From Opitutia bacterium (GTDB lineage: Bacteria; Verrucomicrobiota; Verrucomicrobiia; Opitutales; Opitutaceae), in NCBI GenBank assembly GCA_947474365.1, contig CANJIU010000001.1, forward strand, positions 62,001 to 126,000: DNA of 64,000 nt, written 5' to 3'. A program made the translations under genes and the position numbers. The notes beneath the pieces are model-generated. The model was given only the letters and a program-made list of their open reading frames with translations, searched no databases and was not told the origin of the DNA. Positions within the stretch are counted from its first letter, which is position 1; the number at the start of each line of letters is the position of its first letter. Shown one piece after another: positions 58,368-64,000 of this stretch.

Positions 58368-58695
58368 GTTGGATCCTCCACGCCCGACGCAGCGTCTCGT
58401 GCACGGTCGACCATTGTGCCTTCTGTTCAGCGAGCAGTCTTTTGCCTTTGGGCCTTAACGAGTAATATTTCCTCTGCCTCCCGTTCTCGGCTTGGGTCCA
58501 GCGTGATTGGACACACTGCTCTTTTTCCAGCCAATGCAGCACTGGGTAGAGCATTCCGTCGGTCCACTCCATCTCCCCGGCCGACAGTTCATGCACCCGT
58601 TGGATAAGCGCGTATCCGTAGTTTTCCCCCTCAGCAAGAATCGAGAGCACAAGGGGCACTGTCGATGCAGCAACAAGGTCTTTCGCGAGCTTCAT
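58360..58695 (-). CDS. PadR-family transcriptional regulator
   Basis: A 111-residue winged-helix regulator with YGYALIQRVHELSAGEMEW (about residues 27-45), DGMLYPVLHWLEKEQCV (about 47-63) and GRQRKYYSLRPKGKRLL (about 73-89), diagnostic of PadR. It pairs with the permease-prefix membrane protein. An in-frame ATG 12 bases upstream (MRDVMKLA) is possible. Confidence 0.88.
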   Translation of the reverse strand: MKLAKDLVAASTVPLVLSILAEGENYGYALIQRVHELSAGEMEWTDGMLYPVLHWLEKEQCVQSRWTQAENGRQRKYYSLRPKGKRLLAEQKAQWSTVHETLRRAWRIQHA

Positions 58696-58721
58696 GACGT
58701 CTCGCATACAGTGCAGTGCTA

Positions 58722-58729
58722 TGTATACA
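58722..58729. promoter_or_regulatory. Palindrome TGTATACA in the padR promoter
   Basis: A perfect 8-bp palindrome 27 bases upstream of the padR start. It overlaps a possible -10 element (TATACAT on the minus strand). PadR regulators commonly repress their own promoter at such sites. The remaining gap 58696-59064 holds a partial inverted-repeat copy at 59001-59013 but no gene. Confidence 0.45.
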
Positions 58730-59059
58730 AGGCTAAATTTGTTTTGCGGACCAATCCCAAGGGCGCCCCGTTGCAAGAGCCACCGTCAGCGGCACGGCCA
58801 GGTTTGCCGGGAAGCCGGCCGGGAAATCATCGCAGAACTGGGCAATGGTTTTGCTGCCCTGCATTTTTTGCTTGTCGCTCGAAAGTCACTCGATGGCCAA
58901 CATTGAGCCACTGATCGTCGGCGTTTCACAAAAGAACCTATCGGGAACGTTGGCAGAGCTCAATCGCCCGCGTGCCACCCGGTCGCGGTTCAGTTCGCCT
59001 TGATAATTGATGGCTCGCCGACTCATTCCTTCATTTACCGAGGCCAGAACAGCCCCTCT

Positions 59060-59087
59060 TCCCATCAATTATCGCGGTCATGCTCAT
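59060..59087 (-). repeat. 28-bp inverted repeat, right copy
   Basis: Reverse complement of 56466-56493 with two mismatches. It covers the last codons and stop of the ORF6C-like gene. A third, partial copy (GATAATTGATGG) at 59002-59013 faces it and could form a hairpin with it. No obvious target-site duplication flanks the pair. Confidence 0.8.
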
Positions 59088-59943
59088 GATCGGAAGACCG
59101 GCGTTTTCGCACCTCGCGATGCATTGCTTCACCCAGCGCCTTGAGCTGGATCGGTCCCAATTCCTTCAACGAGAAAATTGCGTTCTTCAGCGACAGCCGC
59201 GCGAGGGCAAATTCGTAAACCTGCGGCTTATCCCAGTCGAGTTCGCGGGCTCGGCTCCAAATCCCACGGAAGAAGTCATTTTTGTAGGCGATGGGATTAC
59301 GGCTGCGGAGACGCGAGCGATTGATCGCGCGTTGCTCTCGGAGAAACGCCGCCGCGTGATCGAAGTCGCCGCGTTCGATCAGCAGATACGACGTCACGTC
59401 GAAATGTCGCTGCAGCATCGCATGCACTTTCTTGTAGTTGGGTTTGCCGTCTTCGCCAGCCAGCCTTGTGGCCAATTCATTGATGAGTGGTTGCAACCGC
59501 TCCTTCTGTTCGCCGCTCAGGTGGCGCTCATCGGGGGTGATGACGTTTTTCCGCACCGTCGTCTCGGTATTGATGATATCTCCCGCGGCGACCTGAACGC
59601 GATGGCCGCGCCCTTTGACACGAACATCCTGCCGAATGGTGGGCTCCGCCGGAGGAAGCAGCTTCACGAGATGCCGAAGCAGGTGCATCAACTCGAGATC
59701 GTCCTCCAATTTGGTCCCCTGGATTTCTTCCACGAGGACGGCTTTGCGGGCGGTCGAATCAGGTTTCTCCGTCGCCTTTTCGACGGCGTCTGTGGCGTCG
59801 CGGTTGCTGCCCAGTTTCCCGAGCAACCGTGCCTTGGCGGCAGCGTAGAGATCCTTGATTCCCAGTGCGGCGGCGTCCTCGATCGGTTTCTTGAGCACTG
59901 AGGCGGCGCGCAGGAGCGCGGTCACGATGGCTTCGGTGGTCAT
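59065..59943 (-). CDS. ORF6C-like protein with N-terminal helical domain and VQV motif
   Basis: A 292-residue protein of unknown function. Residues about 1-100 are a helical domain (GIKDLYAAAKARLLGKLG, then TEKPDSTARKAVLVEEI). I recall this pattern at the start of bacterial signalling or effector-associated proteins. Residues about 108-130 (RGHRVQVAAGDIINTETTV) look like a short amyloid/RHIM-like or beta-hairpin motif. Residues about 160-215 (YKKVHAMLQRHFDVTSY, FDHAAAFLREQRAI) match ORF6C domains of phage antirepressors. The C-terminus is overlapped by the 28-bp inverted repeat. It is 6 bases downstream of the AAA+ gene, so the two are co-expressed. Confidence 0.65.
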   Translation of the reverse strand: MTTEAIVTALLRAASVLKKPIEDAAALGIKDLYAAAKARLLGKLGSNRDATDAVEKATEKPDSTARKAVLVEEIQGTKLEDDLELMHLLRHLVKLLPPAEPTIRQDVRVKGRGHRVQVAAGDIINTETTVRKNVITPDERHLSGEQKERLQPLINELATRLAGEDGKPNYKKVHAMLQRHFDVTSYLLIERGDFDHAAAFLREQRAINRSRLRSRNPIAYKNDFFRGIWSRARELDWDKPQVYEFALARLSLKNAIFSLKELGPIQLKALGEAMHREVRKRRSSDHEHDRDN

Positions 59944-59949
59944 GGGCGA

Positions 59950-60852
59950 TTATTGAGTTCGAACTTCGAGGCGTCTCCCCGACTCGCCCACGACAATGGT
60001 TCCCTGACATATACCGCGGCCGAACAATTCCCGCACGACGGCATCGCGCACGTGTTTTTCCACCGCCTGCCGCAATGGCCGGGCACCGAGGTGGGGATGA
60101 AACCCCTCCCGCACCAAAAATTCCAACGCTTCACGCGACACGGTCAAATCGTAGCCCAGGCCACGGAGCCGCGCGGTTTCGTCCGCGACGCGCAGCGCGC
60201 AAATCTCGCGCTGCACTTCGGGTGCCAGTCGGCGGAACACCCACTTCTCCTCAATGCGACCCACGAATTCCGGTCGCAGCGTCTGGTTCACCAATCGAAG
60301 CACGGTCTGCTCAACGCTCGCGAAGCCCGAATGCTCCATCCGCATCGACTCCGCACCGCCGAGATTCGAGCTGAAAGCGATGTAGAATCCCGCGGTCGAA
60401 ATCCTTTCACCCGTCGCGACCGTCACGTGTCCGGGATCAAGGAGCTGGAGAAACAAGTCCCATAGGCGGGCGTGGGCTTTTTCGAGTTCATCGAAGAGGA
60501 GGATGCCGCGGACCCGGCCCCGCATCGCGCGGCCAAACGCGCCGCAGTCACTGGCATTGGAACCAAGGAACAATTCGACGGCATCGGCGCGCGCGTAGTC
60601 GGAAAGATCGAACCGGCACACCTGGCCGGGGCCGAACAGATACTCCCCACAGCAGAGCATGAGTTCCGTTTTGCCGGTGCCGGTCGGTCCCACGAGTAGG
60701 AACGAACTTTTCGGCCGGTCGGTCGCGGCCAGGCCAAGTTCGCCGCGATGAAACGCCGCCGCCGCGGCGGGCAACACGTGCTCCTGGCCGCGCAGGCGGC
60801 CGCGCAGATGCGCCTCAAGTCCGACCAAACGCTCGTGGAGTTTTTCATTCAT
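59950..60852 (-). CDS. Stand-alone Clp-like AAA+ ATPase
   Basis: A 300-residue protein equal to one ClpA/ClpB second AAA+ module. It has Walker A GPTGTGKT (55-62), Walker B ILLFDE (117-122), sensor-1 SSN (161-163), arginine finger in RPEFVGRI (Arg199) and sensor-2 GARPLR (256-261). The usual aromatic pore loop (GYVG) is absent: LFLGSNASDCGAFG occupies that place, so classic protein threading is doubtful. The ATG at 60852 overlaps the stop of the ribbon-helix-helix gene. A remodelling partner of the ORF6C-like protein is plausible. Confidence 0.85.
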   Translation of the reverse strand: MNEKLHERLVGLEAHLRGRLRGQEHVLPAAAAAFHRGELGLAATDRPKSSFLLVGPTGTGKTELMLCCGEYLFGPGQVCRFDLSDYARADAVELFLGSNASDCGAFGRAMRGRVRGILLFDELEKAHARLWDLFLQLLDPGHVTVATGERISTAGFYIAFSSNLGGAESMRMEHSGFASVEQTVLRLVNQTLRPEFVGRIEEKWVFRRLAPEVQREICALRVADETARLRGLGYDLTVSREALEFLVREGFHPHLGARPLRQAVEKHVRDAVVRELFGRGICQGTIVVGESGRRLEVRTQ

Positions 60853-61295
60853 GCTCTCGGCGCCTGCCACCGCAGCGCTCGGCCGTCGGGGAACTTATTC
60901 CAGTAGGACTTAATGACGGCTTCGAGTTTCTCGATGGGCAACTCCGCCATGATGAGGCCGCGAACGAGGGTGCCTCGGCTCACCTTCAGATCAATTTTCT
61001 TCAAGCGTTCGGCGACCCGCTCCAGTTTTTCCAAATCTTTTGGCGCGAGCCGCACGGGGGCAAATTCAGTGACGTTGCCGAGTTCGTTCGCGGGCGAACG
61101 TTCCTCCATGTCGCGCAAAATGCCGCGCGCGAGAATCGCATTCTCGGGCGTCTCGTGCACGAGCGCGCGAATAATATCCGTGCGGTCGGCGATCGTGTCG
61201 CGTTTGCGCAGCGCGGTTTCGAGGCGATGTAACTCACGGGCAGTCTCCGCGTAAAACGGAAAACTGGTGCGGACGCTGAGGGGGGCGGTGCTCAC
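60849..61295 (-). CDS. Double ribbon-helix-helix-type DNA-binding protein
   Basis: A 148-residue protein from the GTG at 61295; the frame upstream crosses the operator and is unlikely to be coding. Two successive segments look like ribbon-helix-helix units. The first is SVRTSFPFYAETARELHRLE then DTIADRTDIIRALVHE (about residues 7-47). The second is APVRLAPKDLEKLERVAERL then LKVSRGTLVRGLIMAEL (about 76-118). A single chain with both would form a pseudo-dimer. It is divergent from the type IV secretion genes across a perfect inverted repeat, so it is the probable repressor of both operons. The assignment is by pattern only. Confidence 0.65.
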   Translation of the reverse strand: MSTAPLSVRTSFPFYAETARELHRLETALRKRDTIADRTDIIRALVHETPENAILARGILRDMEERSPANELGNVTEFAPVRLAPKDLEKLERVAERLKKIDLKVSRGTLVRGLIMAELPIEKLEAVIKSYWNKFPDGRALRWQAPRA

Positions 61296-61305
61296 AAAAA
61301 AAAGG

Positions 61306-61351
61306 TAATGGCATTGGAATGCTTGACAAGCTCCGAAATCCAATGCCATTA
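61306..61351. promoter_or_regulatory. Perfect 12-bp inverted repeat over the divergent promoter
   Basis: TAATGGCATTGG (61306-61317) and CCAATGCCATTA (61340-61351) are exact reverse complements, 34 bases apart start to start. Each half is itself nearly palindromic (AATG-C-CATT). A third exact copy lies at 61519-61530 inside the pilin gene. The arrangement overlaps the promoter of the rightward secretion genes and probably that of the leftward module. Confidence 0.8.
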
Positions 61352-61352
61352 T
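61323..61352 (+). promoter_or_regulatory. Promoter of the virB2-virB3-virB4-like operon
   Basis: A consensus -35 TTGACA (61323-61328), 18-base spacing and a -10 CATTAT (61347-61352) that overlaps the right operator half. Transcription would start about 7 bases later, at or next to the ATG at 61359, so the mRNA may be leaderless. Confidence 0.55.
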
Positions 61353-61358
61353 ATCCGC

Positions 61359-61658
61359 ATGCTGAACCTCTGGACCAAAGTCGCCGCCCGCTCCGCGAAT
61401 TTGCCGGCCGCGCTCCCGTTGGCTCAAATCCAGCAGCTAAAGGACGGTTTCGGCCTGGCGCTCGCGGTGCTCCTGATGTTCGGATTTTTCTGGGGCATCA
61501 TCAAAATCTGGTCCGGAGCCAATGCCATTAGCAAAGGCGACCCGGACGGCAAGGCGGGCATTGTCGCCGGGATCATCATCGCCGGGGCCGTGAGCATCAT
61601 GACGGCGCTCTTCGCCATCTTCGGCCTGCAGGACGCCGTGGTCACTCCGCGTTTTTAA
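61359..61658 (+). CDS. VirB2/TrbC-like pilin
   Basis: A 99-residue protein with two hydrophobic segments (about residues 30-51 and 66-88) separated by a short polar loop with KGDPDGKAG, the topology of conjugative pilins. No cleavable signal peptide is obvious. It is the first gene of the secretion operon and contains an internal copy of the 12-bp operator (61519-61530, encoding NAI). Confidence 0.75.
   Translation: MLNLWTKVAARSANLPAALPLAQIQQLKDGFGLALAVLLMFGFFWGIIKIWSGANAISKGDPDGKAGIVAGIIIAGAVSIMTALFAIFGLQDAVVTPRF
61519..61530 (+). promoter_or_regulatory. Third copy of the 12-bp operator inside the pilin gene
   Basis: CCAATGCCATTA, identical to the right half of the promoter inverted repeat 179 bases upstream. 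Its flanks differ (GGAG before, GCAAAG after), so only the 12 bases are conserved. It may serve DNA looping or act as a roadblock. Confidence 0.55.
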
Positions 61659-61665
61659 CCAAGCC

Positions 61666-61989
61666 ATGGACCTGCGGCACACCGACACCAATGCAGCGGA
61701 CGATTCGCGCGGGCGCGCGTTCGGGCTGGATGGCGATCTCTACCTCCCCGTCGTGATCGCCGGTCTGTTCTCGTTGGCGTTGGGCGCACTGCTCGCCTTG
61801 TGGCTGCACACCGGTTGGCTGGTCGCAGCGGCGGTCGCGGCGCTCCCCATCGGCCTCACTTTGTTTTGGGCGATCCTGCTCAAGCATGGCCGGCCACCGG
61901 GCCACGACCGCGACTGGCTCGATCAAAAGTTCGGCGGCGGCAACTTCACGCGCAGCCGCAGCGCGCAACGGGGGTTACTCGACACATGA
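61666..61989 (+). CDS. VirB3/TrbD-like membrane protein
   Basis: A 107-residue protein with two close membrane segments (about residues 28-70) and a polar C-terminal tail containing HDRDWLDQKFGGG. Size, topology and position between a pilin-like gene and a VirB4-like ATPase fit VirB3/TrbD, an inner-membrane part of the type IV secretion channel. It overlaps the next gene by 4 bases (ATGA). Confidence 0.7.
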   Translation: MDLRHTDTNAADDSRGRAFGLDGDLYLPVVIAGLFSLALGALLALWLHTGWLVAAAVAALPIGLTLFWAILLKHGRPPGHDRDWLDQKFGGGNFTRSRSAQRGLLDT

Positions 61990-64000
61990 GGCCGCACACC
62001 CATGCACCGAACGGCGTCTTTGCGGACGACCTCCTGCTCTACGGTTCGTTGGAACGCGGGGCGCTGGCGGCCCGCGGGTATGGGATCGAGTTGCCGGAAC
62101 TCCGAGGCGCTAGCCACGAGCGTCGGAACGCATTTCAGGAAAAAATCCGGGCGATGTTGGCCCTCGTGACGCCGGGCCGGAGCCTGCAATGCCAGTGGCA
62201 CCTCGACTGGGACCATTCCCGCGAACTCCTGCCCTATTTGGATGCGACGGCGGCCATGACCCAAGTCGCGGTCCGCCGCGCCCGTAACGAACGTGCGGTG
62301 CGCTACGGCGGACGGATGCAGCGGCGGCAGCTCCGGTGCGAACGGCTCGACGTCTATCTCGGGATCGAGATCGACGACTACTCCGGTAACGTCGGCACCC
62401 GCAAGAGCCTGCGGGCGCATCACGCCAGGCGGCTGGCCCAATTGAAGGCGCAGTTCGCCGAATTCGAGACGGCGCTGCGCGTTGTGTTTGGCGCCGAAAC
62501 CGCAATCCGTGCGATGGACGACGCCGGGCACTACGCCGGTCTCTTCGGGTTTCTCAATCCCGCTTCCGCTTTGCCGCGAGACACCCACGCCGGACCGGCC
62601 GTCGATCCGTCCCTCACGATTCAGGAAAACTGCTGGCACAGCGATGGCGTCGGCCAGCCCGACGGCGGATTCGTGCTCGATGGCCTTTATCATGGGGTGC
62701 TCGTCCTGAGTCGCTGGCCCAAGGCCACGTATCCCGGGATCGTCAGTCACCTCACGAGTGCCGGATTCCTTGACTACCGTATCACGGTAAACGTCACGCC
62801 CTCCGACGTGCGGCGCGAAGTCACGCGCGAAGAACACGCGATGGAGCGACTCCAGGGCGAGTATGCGGAGAAACGCCGTCATTCCCTGCTCGTCGCCTTG
62901 CAGAAAAAGGAACGCAAGGTTGAGAGTCTCGCCGGCGGTTACGCCCGACCGTTCCACGTCACCTATATCCTGCGGACGTGGGACGCGACCCGCGAGGGCT
63001 TGAGGGAGAAGCTCGCGCTTTTGAAAGCGGCGGTCCGCGGAATGAACGGCGCGCAGTGCTTTGAGTGCGGGCTGGCGGCGACGGCCAAGAAACTCTTCTT
63101 CGCCTCGTGGCCGGGATGGACGCGCTCAGCCTACACGGCACACGCGGTTTACGCCGAGGACTCCTATTTGGCGGATCTGCTGCCGTTCTCCGCCACGTTC
63201 ACCGGGCGGCTGAGCGAAGCCGAAGCCCTCTACGACGGAAGTCACGACAATCTGGTCGGCGTCGCCACCTTTGCGCACGGCTCGCCGCAGCACGCCGTGA
63301 TTGTCGGCATGAGCGGCAGCGGAAAGTCGGAATTCACGAGCGACCTCCTGCTCCAAACCGGCGGGTTGTTTAAGCACACGCTGATCATCGACGAAGGCTA
63401 TTCCTACAAATCCTTCGCGGAGGCGATGGGTGCCCCGCCGATTGTGGTGCAGCCCGATTCACCGCTCACGCTCAACTACCTCGACACGCAAGGCCTCCCG
63501 CTGACGCAGCTGCAAATGACGAGCGCGGTGGCGCTGCTCTCGCGAATGATCGGCGAGCCGGCCGATGCGGAAAAGTCCGCCCTGCGCCAGGCGCAGCTCG
63601 CCCAGTATTTGCACCAGCTCTATCACGACGCCTTCGTCGACTGGTCGCGGCGCAACCAGCAGCCGGCGCGTGACGCCGAACGGCTGGCCTGTGCCGTGCA
63701 TCGCTGGCGGGCGCGGATGCCGACGGCCACCACCCCGCTGGAAGCGTTCGCCGATTTACGCGACCGGGGCGCCGCACGTGACGACGAGGCGCTGGGTTTC
63801 GTCGCGGCCCTAACCGGGGACGAAATCACCCGCTTCGCGCAGGATCCTGCGACCGCGCGCTTGGTCGCCCAAACCGCGTGCGCATCGTGGACGCCGGAGG
63901 AATTTCCGACGCACACCTCCTTCGTCGAACTCCTCGCCTACGGCCGTTTCTCGGAGCACCCGAAAGACGAAATCGACCGGCTTGCGACTCTATTGCGGGC
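61986..64000 (+). CDS. VirB4/TrbE-like secretion ATPase, 3' end outside window
   Basis: About 671 residues are visible before the right edge. The N-terminal CagE/VirB4 domain covers about residues 1-400. The Walker A GMSGSGKS is at about 441-448, followed by LIIDEGYSYKSF, and the helical insert region leads towards a still-missing Walker B. It powers pilus assembly and substrate transfer at the inner membrane. Start overlap with the VirB3-like gene shows a coupled operon that continues to the right. Confidence 0.88.
   Translation, partial: MRPHTHAPNGVFADDLLLYGSLERGALAARGYGIELPELRGASHERRNAFQEKIRAMLALVTPGRSLQCQWHLDWDHSRELLPYLDATAAMTQVAVRRARNERAVRYGGRMQRRQLRCERLDVYLGIEIDDYSGNVGTRKSLRAHHARRLAQLKAQFAEFETALRVVFGAETAIRAMDDAGHYAGLFGFLNPASALPRDTHAGPAVDPSLTIQENCWHSDGVGQPDGGFVLDGLYHGVLVLSRWPKATYPGIVSHLTSAGFLDYRITVNVTPSDVRREVTREEHAMERLQGEYAEKRRHSLLVALQKKERKVESLAGGYARPFHVTYILRTWDATREGLREKLALLKAAVRGMNGAQCFECGLAATAKKLFFASWPGWTRSAYTAHAVYAEDSYLADLLPFSATFTGRLSEAEALYDGSHDNLVGVATFAHGSPQHAVIVGMSGSGKSEFTSDLLLQTGGLFKHTLIIDEGYSYKSFAEAMGAPPIVVQPDSPLTLNYLDTQGLPLTQLQMTSAVALLSRMIGEPADAEKSALRQAQLAQYLHQLYHDAFVDWSRRNQQPARDAERLACAVHRWRARMPTATTPLEAFADLRDRGAARDDEALGFVAALTGDEITRFAQDPATARLVAQTACASWTPEEFPTHTSFVELLAYGRFSEHPKDEIDRLATLLR

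Overview
The window is high-GC DNA that looks like a chromosome of a Verrucomicrobium of the Opitutaceae type. Pointers are a PVC-type membrane-bound dehydrogenase with HEAT repeats and a C-terminal heme-binding domain, a 1038-residue TonB receptor, a FecI/FecR pair, a LamG/beta-helix secreted protein, a protein of WA-x-DP-x-AA repeats and many Gfo/Idh/MocA oxidoreductases. This is a judgement from gene content; no rRNA or tRNA gene was seen.

Layout. (1) 1-11.8 kb, minus strand: a tight catabolic operon with an apionate-lactonase-like protein, two closely similar Gfo/Idh proteins of the apiose-dehydrogenase type, a four-carbon acid-sugar kinase, a ketopantoate-reductase-like enzyme, a phosphotriesterase-VOC fusion, a fumarylacetoacetase-family hydrolase, an O-methyltransferase, a zinc alcohol dehydrogenase and a metallo-beta-lactamase-fold protein. 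A shrunken copy of the fumarylacetoacetase-family gene sits at its promoter-proximal end. Together they suggest use of a branched plant sugar or sugar acid such as apiose. (2) 12.2-17.4 kb: TonB receptor, two thioredoxin-fold proteins, a divergent HxlR regulator and an orphan STN-domain protein. (3) 17.8-27.6 kb, minus strand: a complete protocatechuate 4,5-cleavage operon, ligAB-ligC-ligU-ligI-ligK-ligJ-pobA, with an OsmC-like protein and an MFS importer. It turns 4-hydroxybenzoate into pyruvate and oxaloacetate. (4) 28-32 kb: repeat protein and beta-helix/LamG protein. (5) 32.3-41.7 kb: sugar and amino-sugar genes. A seven-gene operon here is bracketed by two direct copies of a ~226-bp intergenic repeat. 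(6) 42.3-49.5 kb: epimerase and DHDPS-like pair, an FAD-enzyme fragment, the PVC dehydrogenase, and fecR/fecI-type genes.

(7) 49.5-64 kb is a conjugative element (integrative element or integrated plasmid). It begins after an IS5-type transposase remnant. It carries a MobF relaxase, a structured intergenic region with 11-bp iterons (candidate oriT), an HTH/ParA-like/membrane trio resembling traK-traL-traM, a VirD4/TraG coupling protein, and VirB2, VirB3 and VirB4-like genes running off the right edge. Two insertions break up the transfer genes. One is a 2.6-kb cargo (alpha/beta hydrolase, permease-prefix protein, PadR) bounded by 28-bp inverted repeats. The other is a three-gene leftward module: a double ribbon-helix-helix protein, a Clp-like AAA+ ATPase and an ORF6C-like protein. 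This module diverges from the type IV secretion genes across a perfect 12-bp inverted repeat, a third copy of which lies inside the pilin gene. I regard this module and its operator as the most likely undescribed system in the window.

Several dispersed, degenerate intergenic repeats and gene remnants show that the metabolic part has been assembled and trimmed by recombination.
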